From the NCBI GenBank assembly GCA_964546815.1, contig CAZJLR010000001.1, positions 372,001-436,000 of the forward strand: a stretch of DNA of 64,000 nt. Direction: 5' to 3'. Of this stretch, positions 16,754-25,505 are shown one piece after another. Each line of letters starts with the position of its first letter. The stretch's first letter is position 1. The DNA is from JAIEPM01 sp964546815. Lineage in GTDB: Bacteria; Cyanobacteriota; Vampirovibrionia; Obscuribacterales; Obscuribacteraceae. The notes under the pieces were generated by a model. The model was not told where the DNA came from. It did not search any database and was given only the letters and a program-made list of their open reading frames with translations. Both the position numbers and the translations under genes were made by a program.

Positions 16754-16838
16754 AGATACTCACGCAACCAGCTACTTACACAATCTGATACTCACGCAAC
16801 CAGCTACTCACACAAAATCTGATACTCACGCAACAAGA
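16754..16838. repeat. 33/34-bp tandem repeat
   Basis: GATACTCACGCAA begins at 16754, 16787 and 16821. About 2.5 copies are present, followed by A/C-rich low-complexity sequence to about 16940. The gene-free stretch 16516-17079 shows no other clear element. Confidence 0.75.
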
Positions 16839-17079
16839 TCCACACCTAACCAGAGACTCCCATCCAGGCAAACCAACAGGCAAGCAGACCAGCACGCTCC
16901 CAGACAAATTCACAAACAGAAGAACAAACAGACAAGCAACGCCCCGAATGCTCAACACCATCAATCCAGATTCAAACAGCACATCGATTTGCGGGCTTAC
17001 ACAGTCAAAATGGGGAGGATCCCCATTCCTCTGCAAAGTCGCCTTAGCCTATATTGTATATATACTGGGGAGTATTGGT

Positions 17080-18207
17080 ATGGACGGCTTGGCTGGCAAT
17101 TTCAACAGCGATCACAGTCAAGACACTATTCATCGTGCCGAAAATGCGTACAGCTCTGATTTCATCCGCAAAATTTGGCATGACCTGGGCGTTAACAAAG
17201 ACAAAAACAGCAGCGCAATGTCGCCCGCCAGAGAGCAAACTGTAGGCACTGCACAAAATTTTCCGTTAATAGAAAAGCACGATCCTCGCGGTGACTCCAC
17301 ACCACCGCCGCATCATTTGCCACCACTTATAGATTCAACTAAGCAAAAGCATCCCAGACAAACAGACAACGAATTACCCATCGGAAAAGTTTACGAACTG
17401 CGTAGACTCAAAAACAGATCGGCAGATCATTCGACGCCAGACGCTGTCGTGCGCATCCCGGCGAACTTCGACCCAAACAAACCAGTACATCTTGCTATAT
17501 ACAATCACGGCTGGGGCAGCAACGCCGAAAATTCCTACAGCGACAACCGCTTAGACAAACAGATGGCAGGCGCACCGCCCAACACAGTTCTAATTATTCC
17601 AGAATGGCAGAAAGTTGCCGGAGCTCGCAGCGCCAATCAAGGCAATTTCAAAAACGAAGGCTTATTCAAGAATATGTTGCAGGAAGTTTTTGATAAGACT
17701 CCAGAATTGAAAGGAAAAACGCTTCAGGACGTGGACAGCATAAGCATCTACACGCACTCCGGTGGATACGTTGCGGCAGAAACAGAATTATATAAAAACG
17801 GACTATCAGGCAAGGTAAAAAGCATCACTTTGCTAGATTCGCTCTACGACCCAAAAGGGTTCGATCCCTGGCTAAGTCAAAATATCAAAGAAATCGCCGC
17901 AGGCAAAAAACAATTCAACAATATTTTTGAGGACACCAAAGCAGAAAGTTACGGACAAGCTGCTCGTATCGAGAAGATGCTCACAGACGCTGGACTTTCA
18001 AAATCAATAATGTACGAAGACTACAAGGATCCCCAATCAGTCGTTGATGCATCCACAATTGCTTCACACCCAATCGTGTTCAAATACAGTCTCGCGGACG
18101 CTGACGGACTAGAAAGCCCCCATTTAAGCATTCCTCATCTTTATGTCGGTCCAGTCGAGGCTGCAGCTGCAAACCGCGAGAAACAAATACAAAAGAAAAA
18201 TCCTTAG
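17080..18207 (+). CDS. alpha/beta-hydrolase-like protein
   Basis: The predicted product has 375 residues. ATG 17080 follows GGGGAG by seven bases; the upstream in-frame ATG at 16948 has no ribosome site. After a variable N-terminus, the fold appears at about residues 125-330: a strand with LAIYNHGWGSNAENSY (oxyanion loop), the nucleophile elbow SISIYTHSGGYVAAE with Ser in HSGG rather than classical GxSxG, and a LLDSLYD segment that may hold the acid. A His near ESPHLSIPHLYVG could complete the triad. An esterase or peptidase is likely; the substrate is unknown. No clear signal peptide is visible. Confidence 0.65.
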   Translation: MDGLAGNFNSDHSQDTIHRAENAYSSDFIRKIWHDLGVNKDKNSSAMSPAREQTVGTAQNFPLIEKHDPRGDSTPPPHHLPPLIDSTKQKHPRQTDNELPIGKVYELRRLKNRSADHSTPDAVVRIPANFDPNKPVHLAIYNHGWGSNAENSYSDNRLDKQMAGAPPNTVLIIPEWQKVAGARSANQGNFKNEGLFKNMLQEVFDKTPELKGKTLQDVDSISIYTHSGGYVAAETELYKNGLSGKVKSITLLDSLYDPKGFDPWLSQNIKEIAAGKKQFNNIFEDTKAESYGQAARIEKMLTDAGLSKSIMYEDYKDPQSVVDASTIASHPIVFKYSLADADGLESPHLSIPHLYVGPVEAAAANREKQIQKKNP

Positions 18208-18336
18208 CAATTTTGTTCAAGATGGTGCCATCGGAGCGGTACCATTCAGAGCAACAACACTTAATGCAACAGCAGTCAAAACCCGAGTAATCAAATTCGC
18301 AGTATTCGGATCTGCATTAACCGCATTCGGAATAAT

Positions 18337-18579
18337 CAGTTCGCGGTAATCAACTCGCAATATCCGGCTCCGCAATATTCAATTCCGCGATAATCAACTC
18401 GCAGTATCCGGCTCCGCAATATTCAATTCCGCGATAATCAACTCGCAGTATCCGGCTCCNNNNNNNNNNNNNNNNNNNNNNNNNNNNNNNNNNNNNNNNN
18501 NNNNNNNNNNNNNNNNNNNNNNNNNNNNNNNNNNNNNNNNNNNNNNNNNNNNNNNNNNNGCAATATTCAATTCCGCAGA
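18337..18579. repeat. 44-bp tandem repeat interrupted by gap
   Basis: TATCCGGCTCC recurs at 18361, 18405 and 18449, exactly 44 bases apart, with matching flanks after the gap. Degenerate copies start near 18290. The array fills most of the space between the hydrolase and the deaminase gene (18208-18598). Confidence 0.9.
18460..18559. other. assembly gap of 100 N
   Basis: Exactly 100 undetermined bases lie inside the 44-bp repeat. It is a scaffold gap of unknown true size, likely a collapsed array. Confidence 0.95.
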
Positions 18580-18598
18580 AAAAAGCGTGATTCGAAAA

Positions 18599-19162
18599 CT
18601 AAGTCGAGAGCTTTTTCGCATTCAAAAACAACTCATTGCATTCAGATTCAAGCACAGGTCCAAGCACTCTACACTTGTTATGCAGCGAAGCCGCAGCCAC
18701 ATCTTTTGAGCGAATGTTGATATCGCCAAAACCACAACTTTGCAAAAACGGAATACTACTTCCATAAATTACATACGGCATGCCACACCATATTGCCGCC
18801 GACTGACACATCGGACAAGATTCTCCAGTGGTAAACAAGCAAACTTCTTTCCAGTTGAATCCTTTATCAACGTCAGGACAATTGTGGATAGCAGTCATTT
18901 CACCATGCCAAATCGGATTATTTAGCCGCACAGTTCCAGTCGCAACTACCTCGTGATTTTTCAAATTGACAATCACAGACCCAAACGGAAACTTGGGAAC
19001 CTTCTTAGCCTCCACTATAGCCAAACGCATAAAATGCTCGAGGTCTAAATCTTTGGGCAAATCGACGTCCGCGGCGAAGGCAGCCTGCTCAACAGTTGCG
19101 GAAAGAAAGGCAAGCGAAGCCGAGCGCAATAATGTACGCCTTGAAATCTCATCCTGCACCAT
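18599..19162 (-). CDS. Tat-exported nucleoside/nucleobase deaminase-like protein
   Basis: The predicted product has 187 residues. ATG 19162 has GGAG seven bases upstream; upstream in-frame starts lack this. The N-terminus ISRRTLLRSASLAFL is a Tat-type signal (RR followed by a hydrophobic stretch and AFA cleavage). The zinc deaminase motif is WHGEMTAI plus SCPMC, as in guanine/tRNA-adenosine/cytidine deaminases (HxE and PCxxC, here SCPMC). The chemistry would be hydrolytic deamination of a base or nucleoside. Family members are normally cytosolic, so export is unusual. The exact substrate is not clear. Confidence 0.75.
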   Translation of the reverse strand: MVQDEISRRTLLRSASLAFLSATVEQAAFAADVDLPKDLDLEHFMRLAIVEAKKVPKFPFGSVIVNLKNHEVVATGTVRLNNPIWHGEMTAIHNCPDVDKGFNWKEVCLFTTGESCPMCQSAAIWCGMPYVIYGSSIPFLQSCGFGDINIRSKDVAAASLHNKCRVLGPVLESECNELFLNAKKLST

Positions 19163-19442
19163 TTTCATTCTCCATTTCACAAATTCTCTAAACACTCCAA
19201 CTAGAAAATACCCACTGCAAAAAATGCTAGGTGCAAAAACTTGTGCAAAACGAGAAAGTACTGGCAACGTCAAAGGACTCAAAGCGCCAAAAGCAAGTAA
19301 ATGGCGTTCAAAAATAGTCAACAAGTCACTTTGAAAATCCAAAAGACAAGAGCAACACGCTGACCTTAACTGTCTCTCTGGTCATAAAAGGTCTTCAGCC
19401 TGAGCACTTTTTTGCACTATATAAAGGAAGGACGCCCCAACC

Positions 19443-19475
19443 TTGTTCTCAACTGTTAAGAACCTTGTATATATA
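19443..19475 (+). promoter_or_regulatory. possible promoter of the S10 operon
   Basis: TTGTTC (19443-19448) and TATATA (19468-19473) are 19 bases apart, which is long. A second AT-rich box (TATAAA near 19424) also precedes the operon. The interval 19163-19848 holds no gene. A small hairpin TAAAGA/TCTTTA lies at 19533-19550. Ribosomal leaders are often autoregulated, but no known motif is recognised here. Confidence 0.3.
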
Positions 19476-19848
19476 ACAGGCTCAGACAGCATTTAATGTC
19501 AGGGGGCGCGAAAGTGGCGCTGGCTGGCACTCTAAAGAATCGGATCTTTAATTCTTAGATTAAATATATGGTCAAATCATTTAGCTGAAATAAAATTTCC
19601 CGACTCTATATGCACAGAACGCTATTATGAGTCTCCGGTTTGTTCCAAATCCGTCATCCCATGGCGTGTTCGGAAATAAGAGCAGCTTAATGAAGCAGCT
19701 TCGATTCCGCGACGCCTGATTGGCTAAGCGGGCAAGCAAGGCGGGACTTGTAGTCAGCCTGGCAGCAGATACATTTCTGCATCCAGCCGGCGCAGCAAGC
19801 GGTGTAAAGCATGACTCAAGACGAGTCGACCAAGGAGTAATCGAGATA

Positions 19849-20199
19849 ATGGCACGTGCCAAGACACACAAAAACGATGCAGCTGGCGGACCGAGAGTTC
19901 AGCGCATTCGCATCCGTTTGAAATCGTACGATCACCGACTGCTCGATAAGTCGGCTGAACAGATTGTAGACACGGCTAAGCGCACCGGTGCTACCGTGCT
20001 GGGTCCCATTCCTCTACCAACCCGTAAGCGCGTTTATTGCGTGCTGCGTTCACCGCACGTAGACAAAAAGTCGCGCGAGCATTTTGAAATTCGCGTTCAT
20101 AAGCGTCTTATCGATATAAACGATCCGACGCCAACCACTGCAGACGCTCTCATGAGACTCGATCTGCCAGCTGGCGTAGATATCGAAGTTAAGCTCTAA
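19849..20199 (+). CDS. rpsJ: 30S ribosomal protein S10
   Basis: The predicted product has 116 residues. ATG 19849 follows AAGGAG by 11 bases; an open frame extends upstream to 19720 but is not part of the family. Hallmarks are IRIRLKSYDHRLLD, the TGATVLGPIPLPTRKRVYCVLRSPHVDKKSREHFE region and KRLIDIND. The C-terminus is slightly longer than usual. First gene of the S10-spc-alpha supercluster. Confidence 0.98.
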   Translation: MARAKTHKNDAAGGPRVQRIRIRLKSYDHRLLDKSAEQIVDTAKRTGATVLGPIPLPTRKRVYCVLRSPHVDKKSREHFEIRVHKRLIDINDPTPTTADALMRLDLPAGVDIEVKL

Positions 20200-20266
20200 A
20201 CACAAATCCTTATATGGCGAGGCAACAAATTCAGTTGTCTCAACAGAACAGAAAAGGTCCAGGACA

Positions 20267-20914
20267 ATGAAAAACTCAATCGGATTGATGGGACGAAAAG
20301 TAGGAATGACGCAAATCTTCGATCAAGAAGGTGCGGCGGTTCCTGTCACCGTAGTTCAACTGGGCGACAACATCGTCACTCAGACTATGAGCAAAGAAAA
20401 GAACGGCTACACAGCTGTACAAGTTGGTGGTTTCGCCGTTAAAGAAAAGAAGCTCAACAAGCCAGAGCTCGGCAAATTCAAAAAGCATGAATTGCCGGCG
20501 CTCAAGCCGCTGAAAGAATATCGCGTCAGCGATACATCAGCATTCAAAGTAGGCGAATCAGTTAAAGCTGATAGCGTACTTAAAGAAGGAATGCTCATCG
20601 ACGTACAAGGTGAGTCAATCGGTAAGGGCTTCCAGGGCACAATCAAGCGTTATAACGCCGGACGTGGACCGATGTCACACGGTTCTAAGTTCCATAGAAG
20701 TATGGGTTCTATCGGACCAGGTACAACTCCAGGTCGTGTGTTCAAAGGCATCCACATGCCAGGACAGATGGGCAACGTCACTTGCACGGTCAAGCACCTG
20801 AAAGTGGTTAGAGTTGATGCCGACAAAAACATTTTGCTCATCAGAGGATCTGTGCCTGGTTGGGATACCGGCTTGCTCTTCATCACTCCTTCCGTCACAA
20901 AATGGAATGGCTAA
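20267..20914 (+). CDS. rplC: 50S ribosomal protein L3
   Basis: The predicted product has 215 residues. L3 is an early assembly protein that reaches to the peptidyl-transferase centre. The start GLMGRKVGMTQIFD, the KGFQGTIKRYNAGRGPMSHGS loop region and the GQMGNVTCTVKHLKVV segment are diagnostic. AAGG precedes the ATG by nine bases. It follows rpsJ by 67 bases. Confidence 0.98.
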   Translation: MKNSIGLMGRKVGMTQIFDQEGAAVPVTVVQLGDNIVTQTMSKEKNGYTAVQVGGFAVKEKKLNKPELGKFKKHELPALKPLKEYRVSDTSAFKVGESVKADSVLKEGMLIDVQGESIGKGFQGTIKRYNAGRGPMSHGSKFHRSMGSIGPGTTPGRVFKGIHMPGQMGNVTCTVKHLKVVRVDADKNILLIRGSVPGWDTGLLFITPSVTKWNG

Positions 20915-20951
20915 TTAGACAACTTAGTTCACTCGTATAAGGACAGGGAAA

Positions 20952-21917
20952 ATGACTTCCGTTCCAGTAAAAGATTTGAAAGGTAAAGAGCTTAGCTCGA
21001 AAGAGCTGGCTTCAGATGTATTCGGCATGGAGCCGAACTTGCACCTGGTGCACGCAGCACTGGTTCGCCAATTGGCAAACGCACGTTCGGGATCTGCAAA
21101 TACAAAAACAAGATCTGAAGTACGTGGCGGCGGCCGCAAGCCATGGAGACAAAAAGGTACCGGTCGCGCACGCGCAGGTTCTACACGTTCACCATTGTGG
21201 AACGGCGGCGGCGTTATTTTTGGACCTAAGCCACGCGATTATTCGCAAAGCATGCCAAAGAAAGCAAGACAACTTGCACTCAAGTCAGCTTTCGTTGCCA
21301 GAGCCAATGAACTTGTTGTAGTCAAAAATTTTGACGGTCTTTTCAAAACAGCTCCAAAAGCCGGCGAGAAAGTGACCGAACAACCAAAAACAAAATCAGT
21401 TGTTGAAGTTTTGAGCAGCCTCGGCATCGCCGACAAGAAAGTTCTTGTAGTTCTAGACCACATGGTGGCAGGCTCCAAGCAAGTAGAGCGCGCAGCTCGC
21501 AACTTGCCGCATGTAATTGTTGTTGACCACAAAAATCTCAATATCAAAGATCTGGCTTACTGCGAAGCTTTGCTCATCACAGAGCAAGTGCTTGCAGAAC
21601 TTGAAGCTCGCTTCAAGAATGTTGGCTCAAAAGCAAGCAATGAAGAAGCAGAAGCTGCTCCGAAAGCCAAGAAAGAAAAGGCTGCCAGCACAACTGATGC
21701 AGGCGAAGCCAAGAAAACAGCTAAAGCAGCCAAAGCCAAAGCAGAAGATGCCGGCGAAAAGGTAGCTGAAGCAAAAGCAAAAGTTAAAGCTAAGGCCGAT
21801 GAAAAGGCTGAAGCACCGGCTAAAAAAGCCGCACCGAAAAAGGCCGCTCCTGAAGCAGCCAAGGATGCACCTGAGGCTCCTAAGAAAACTACTAAAAAGA
21901 AATCAGAAGACGCCTAA
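20952..21917 (+). CDS. rplD: 50S ribosomal protein L4 with long C-terminal extension
   Basis: The predicted product has 321 residues, about 110 more than usual. The L4 body (about 1-215) shows HLVHAALVRQLANARSGSA, the RGGGRKPWRQKGTGRARAGS loop that lines the exit tunnel, and the KVLVVLDH and LLITEQVL strands. The extra C-terminal part (about 216-321) is almost all Ala, Lys, Glu and Pro, resembling a histone-like or TolA-like tail. The frame remains open and the stop is followed by rplW 24 bases on, so this is not an assembly artefact at first sight. In Escherichia coli L4 represses this operon; whether that holds here is unknown. Confidence 0.95.
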   Translation: MTSVPVKDLKGKELSSKELASDVFGMEPNLHLVHAALVRQLANARSGSANTKTRSEVRGGGRKPWRQKGTGRARAGSTRSPLWNGGGVIFGPKPRDYSQSMPKKARQLALKSAFVARANELVVVKNFDGLFKTAPKAGEKVTEQPKTKSVVEVLSSLGIADKKVLVVLDHMVAGSKQVERAARNLPHVIVVDHKNLNIKDLAYCEALLITEQVLAELEARFKNVGSKASNEEAEAAPKAKKEKAASTTDAGEAKKTAKAAKAKAEDAGEKVAEAKAKVKAKADEKAEAPAKKAAPKKAAPEAAKDAPEAPKKTTKKKSEDA

Positions 21918-21941
21918 GGTCAGGAGCAAGGGGAAAAGACA

Positions 21942-22247
21942 ATGGATAGCCGTCAAGCACAGGTAATTTTACGTCCGATCATCAATGAGAAGACTGTCCA
22001 ATTGGCAGCCGCAAATCAGTACACATTTGAAGTCGCTCGCGACTCAAACAAAACTGAAATTGCAGAAGCCTTGAAGCAAGTTCTCAAAGAGCTCTACCCG
22101 AAGGGCAAATTCACAGTATTGCGCGTCAATACTGCTGCCATCCGCGACAGGTTTAGACGTTCGAAAAGACACGCCAAAAACCCCAAAGATGGCAAAAAAG
22201 CAATTGTGACGGTCGCTGGCGACCCAATCGAAATCTTCAGCGCCTAG
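21942..22247 (+). CDS. rplW: 50S ribosomal protein L23
   Basis: The predicted product has 101 residues, normal for the family. It lies at the exit of the nascent-chain tunnel and contacts SRP and trigger factor. Diagnostic segments are ILRPIINEKTVQLAAANQYT and VLRVNTAAIRDRFRRSKRH. It starts 24 bases after rplD. Confidence 0.97.
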   Translation: MDSRQAQVILRPIINEKTVQLAAANQYTFEVARDSNKTEIAEALKQVLKELYPKGKFTVLRVNTAAIRDRFRRSKRHAKNPKDGKKAIVTVAGDPIEIFSA

Positions 22248-22310
22248 TTCCAATAGTTTAGAGGCGATGAATACATCGTCTATAAGGCAGATAAAAAAGG
22301 GTACAAGTTA

Positions 22311-23141
22311 ATGCCTATCAAGAAAGTAAACCCAACCTCCCCTGGTCGCCGCGGCATGACGCTGGCTGACTATTCCGACATCACTAAGCATGAGCCGGAA
22401 AAGTCACTCGTCATCCATGTACACAGACATGGTGGTCGTAATAACCAGGGAAGACTAACCGTCCGCCACAAAGGCGGTGGACACAAGCGCGCATATCGCA
22501 TCATCGACTTCCGTCGTGACAAAATCGATATGCCATGCGAAGTGAAGAGCATTGAATACGATCCAAATCGTAGCGCTCGCATCGCACTTGTTCAGTACAC
22601 AGACGGTGAAAAACGCTACATTCTGGCTCCGCACACATTGCGCGTCGGCATGAAGCTCATGTCCGGCCCACAAGCCGAAATTCGCGACGGTAATGCACTT
22701 CCTCTTCGCAATATCCCACTGGGTACCATTCTGCATAACGTAGAACTGACCATCGGAAAAGGCGGACAACTTGGACGCGCTGCCGGAGTGCAAATTCAAC
22801 TTCTAGCTAAAGAAGGAAAATATGCAACCCTTCGTTTGCCATCAAGCGAAATGCGTATGGTTCACGTCGACTGCATGGCTTCAATCGGTCAGCTCAGCAA
22901 TCCTGATGCCAAAAACATCAGCCTTGGTAAAGCTGGACGCAGCCGCTGGCTCGGTATCAAACCAGCCAACCGCGGTGTGGTCATGAATCCAGTTGACCAC
23001 CCACACGGTGGTGGTGAAGGCAAGTCTCCTATCGGCGGAAAACCACAAACACCGTGGGGCAAGCCGGCGATGGGTTATAAGACTCGCCGCGGGAAGTTCA
23101 AAACTTCCAGCAAGTTCATAGTCAAGCGCCGTACAAAGTAA
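22311..23141 (+). CDS. rplB: 50S ribosomal protein L2
   Basis: The predicted product has 276 residues. L2 is a primary 23S rRNA binder needed for subunit association. Diagnostic segments are GRRGMTLADYSDI, HRHGGRNNQGRLTVRHKGGG and the conserved C-terminal MNPVDHPHGGGEGKSPIGG, with the functionally important His. AAGGG precedes the ATG by nine bases. Confidence 0.98.
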   Translation: MPIKKVNPTSPGRRGMTLADYSDITKHEPEKSLVIHVHRHGGRNNQGRLTVRHKGGGHKRAYRIIDFRRDKIDMPCEVKSIEYDPNRSARIALVQYTDGEKRYILAPHTLRVGMKLMSGPQAEIRDGNALPLRNIPLGTILHNVELTIGKGGQLGRAAGVQIQLLAKEGKYATLRLPSSEMRMVHVDCMASIGQLSNPDAKNISLGKAGRSRWLGIKPANRGVVMNPVDHPHGGGEGKSPIGGKPQTPWGKPAMGYKTRRGKFKTSSKFIVKRRTK

Positions 23142-23151
23142 GGAGTTCACC

Positions 23152-23433
23152 GTGTCGCGTTCTCTAAAAAAAGGGCCATTCGTTCACGCCAGTCTCCACA
23201 AGAAGATTGAAGACATGAACCGCAAAGGCGAAAAGAAAGTAGTTAAGTGCTGGTCGAGAGCATCGATGATTGTGCCTGAAATGATCGGTCACACCATCGC
23301 TATCTACAACGGTCGCAAGCACGTGCCGGTTTATGTCACAGAACAAATGATCGGCCACAGATTGGGCGAATTCGCTCCAACCAGATATTTCAAAGGTCAC
23401 GCCGGCGGCGAAAAGACCGCAAAGAGAGGCTAA
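23152..23433 (+). CDS. rpsS: 30S ribosomal protein S19
   Basis: The predicted product has 93 residues and starts with GTG after AAGGAG. The sequence SRSLKKGPFVHASLHKKIE and the GHRLGEFAPTRYFKGHAG end are diagnostic. It binds 16S rRNA with S13 in the head. Ten bases separate it from rplB. Confidence 0.97.
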   Translation: MSRSLKKGPFVHASLHKKIEDMNRKGEKKVVKCWSRASMIVPEMIGHTIAIYNGRKHVPVYVTEQMIGHRLGEFAPTRYFKGHAGGEKTAKRG

Positions 23434-23439
23434 ACCACC

Positions 23440-23790
23440 ATGCATACAAAAGCACAAGCAAAATGGATCAGAATGTCGCCTCTCAAGGTGCGTCGAGTAA
23501 TGAATGTGATTCGCGGCAAAAAAGCAGGCGAAGCATACACAATGCTCAAGTTCATGCCACACGCTGCAGCCCGTGAAATTGAAAAGGTTTTGTGGACAGC
23601 GATGCATAACTTGATCAACAACTCAAACACTGGTGCATCAGAAGAAGAAGTCCAAGACTTCCGCATTTCCAAAATTTACGCAGACCAGGGTCCAACCCTG
23701 CGCCGCATCCAGCCTCATGCCAGAGGCCGCGCTTTCCCAATTAAAAAGCGTATTACACATATCACCATTGAATTGGACGATCTTCAGTAA
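23440..23790 (+). CDS. rplV: 50S ribosomal protein L22
   Basis: The predicted product has 116 residues. Its long beta-hairpin lines the peptide tunnel. Diagnostic segments are AKWIRMSPLKVRRVMNVIRG and GPTLRRIQPHARGRAFPIKK. It begins six bases after rpsS. Confidence 0.97.
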   Translation: MHTKAQAKWIRMSPLKVRRVMNVIRGKKAGEAYTMLKFMPHAAAREIEKVLWTAMHNLINNSNTGASEEEVQDFRISKIYADQGPTLRRIQPHARGRAFPIKKRITHITIELDDLQ

Positions 23791-23807
23791 AAAGGAGCTA
23801 GAGGACC

Positions 23808-24608
23808 TTGGGTCAGAAAGTACATCCACGCGGTTTCAGAGTCGGCATCCATCAAGGATGGTCGTCAAACTGGTTTGTCAATACAAAAGACGTACCAGCG
23901 CTCATCGAAGAAGATCACAGAATTCGCATCTACTTGAAGAAGGAGTTGCAAAACGCCGGAGTATCGAAGTGCGAAATCGGCCGTAAGGCAGATCAAATCA
24001 CCATCGATATTTACACAGCACGTCCAGGCGTTGTGGTGGGCAAAGGCGGTCAGGGTCTTGAAACTCTGCACCAGAAAGTGCGCGCCATGCTCGGACGCAC
24101 CGGTATCGAAGTCAAAATCAATATCCTCGAAATCAACAGAGTTGATCTAGAAGGACAACTGGTTGCTGAGTCAATCGCCCAGCAATTAGAAAAGCGCGTT
24201 GCCTTCCGTCGCGCAATGAAACAAGCCATGCAACGCTGCATGCGCTCTGGAGCTGTCGGAGTCAAAATCATGGTTTCCGGCCGCCTGGGCGGAGCAGAAA
24301 TTGCCCGCAGTGAATGGAGTAAGGAAGGACGTATTCCTCTGCAAACTCTAAGAGCAGATATCGATTTCGGTTTTACTGAAGCTCACACAACAATGGGTCT
24401 CATCGGAATCAAAGTCTGGGTATTTAGAGGCGAACTTTCCAGAGGCCAATGGTCACCACCGAATATCAAAGCACCAACCGAGCGATCTGAAGATGGCACC
24501 GGTGGTGGCGGAAGACGTCCGGACAGAAGACCAGACAACCGTGGCAACCGCGGCGGCGGTGGCGAACGCGGTGAACGCAGACCTAAGAGACCAACAGGTG
24601 GTAATTAA
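23808..24608 (+). CDS. rpsC: 30S ribosomal protein S3 with Gly/Arg-rich tail
   Basis: The predicted product has 266 residues and starts with TTG (GQKVHPRGFRVGIH follows directly), served by AAAGGAG and GAGG upstream. The KH domain (PGVVVGKGGQGLETL) and the RVAFRRAMKQAMQ and VSGRLGGAEIARSEW segments are diagnostic. The last ~40 residues are unusual: Gly, Arg and Asn repeats (GGGGRRPDRRPDNRGNRGG). The stop codon is two bases before rplP. Confidence 0.97.
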   Translation: MGQKVHPRGFRVGIHQGWSSNWFVNTKDVPALIEEDHRIRIYLKKELQNAGVSKCEIGRKADQITIDIYTARPGVVVGKGGQGLETLHQKVRAMLGRTGIEVKINILEINRVDLEGQLVAESIAQQLEKRVAFRRAMKQAMQRCMRSGAVGVKIMVSGRLGGAEIARSEWSKEGRIPLQTLRADIDFGFTEAHTTMGLIGIKVWVFRGELSRGQWSPPNIKAPTERSEDGTGGGGRRPDRRPDNRGNRGGGGERGERRPKRPTGGN

Positions 24609-24610
24609 TC

Positions 24611-25027
24611 ATGTTGCTTCCAAAACGTACTAAATTCAGAAAGCACCACCGTGGTCGCATGACGGGCACGGAAACACGCGGAAGCGAGTTGCACTTCGGT
24701 GAGCTCGGTCTGCAAGCACTGGAACCCGCATGGATCACAAGTCGCCAGATTGAAGCTGCACGTAAAGCCATGAGCCGAAGCGTACGCCGTGGCGGTCAAA
24801 TGTGGATCCGCGTTTTCCCAGACAAATCTTGTACAAAGAAACCAGCCGAAACTCGTATGGGTTCCGGTAAAGGTAACCCGGAATTCTGGGTAGCTGTAGT
24901 CAAACCAGGCCGCATGCTATTTGAACTTTCCGGAGTAGGAGTGAAGGAAGCCAAAGTGGCAATGGAAATTGCAGCACAAAAGCTTCCAATCAAATGCCGC
25001 ATCGTCGAACGATATAAGGGAGGCTAA
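24611..25027 (+). CDS. rplP: 50S ribosomal protein L16
   Basis: The predicted product has 138 residues. It organises the A-site region of 23S rRNA. Diagnostic segments are MLLPKRTKFRKHHRGRM, GLQALEPAWITSRQIEAARK and the RMGSGKGNPEFWVAVVKPG end. Two bases separate it from both rpsC and rpmC, suggesting translational coupling. Confidence 0.97.
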   Translation: MLLPKRTKFRKHHRGRMTGTETRGSELHFGELGLQALEPAWITSRQIEAARKAMSRSVRRGGQMWIRVFPDKSCTKKPAETRMGSGKGNPEFWVAVVKPGRMLFELSGVGVKEAKVAMEIAAQKLPIKCRIVERYKGG

Positions 25028-25029
25028 TC

Positions 25030-25230
25030 ATGAGAGTCAAAGAAATTCGCGAACTCTCTAATGAAGAGATCACCGAAAAAATCGCTGATGCACACCGGGA
25101 GATTGTTTCGCTACGTTTCGAACTTGCAACCCGCAAATTGCGCAATACAGCAGGCATCGGCAACGCCCGTAAGAGGCTGGCCAGGCTCCTCACCATTCAG
25201 AATGAACGCCAGCTAGGATTGAAGAGGTAA
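25030..25230 (+). CDS. rpmC: 50S ribosomal protein L29
   Basis: The predicted product has 66 residues forming the usual helical hairpin (VKEIRELSNEEITEKI, then SLRFELATRKLRNTAGIG). It lies near the tunnel exit beside L23. GGGAGG lies at the end of rplP and serves this start. Confidence 0.96.
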   Translation: MRVKEIRELSNEEITEKIADAHREIVSLRFELATRKLRNTAGIGNARKRLARLLTIQNERQLGLKR

Positions 25231-25236
25231 AGAGCG

Positions 25237-25500
25237 ATGCCAAAGAAAGAACTTGTCGGAAAAGTTGTGTCGAATAAGATGCAAAAGACAGTAGTCGTCG
25301 CTGTAGAAAACGATGTCCAGCACCGTAAGTATGAAAAGCAAACGGTGAAAACGAGCAAATTCAAAGCTCACGATGAAGAAAATAAGTGCAATATCGGCGA
25401 CCGTGTTCGCATTCAAGAATGCCCGCCAATCTCCAAAGATAAGCACTTCACAGTAGTAGCCGTTCTGGGTAACATCCTCGGCGAAAAGGTTGAGGAGTAA
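25237..25500 (+). CDS. rpsQ: 30S ribosomal protein S17
   Basis: The predicted product has 87 residues. The OB-fold signature LVGKVVSNKMQKTVVVAVE and IGDRVRIQECPPISKDKHF are diagnostic. It binds 16S rRNA early in 30S assembly. Six bases separate it from rpmC. Confidence 0.97.
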   Translation: MPKKELVGKVVSNKMQKTVVVAVENDVQHRKYEKQTVKTSKFKAHDEENKCNIGDRVRIQECPPISKDKHFTVVAVLGNILGEKVEE

Positions 25501-25505
25501 TTGAA

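Noticed and set aside
19720..19848. N-terminal extension of S10
   Set aside because: The upstream frame has no similarity to S10, and AAGGAG supports the start at 19849.
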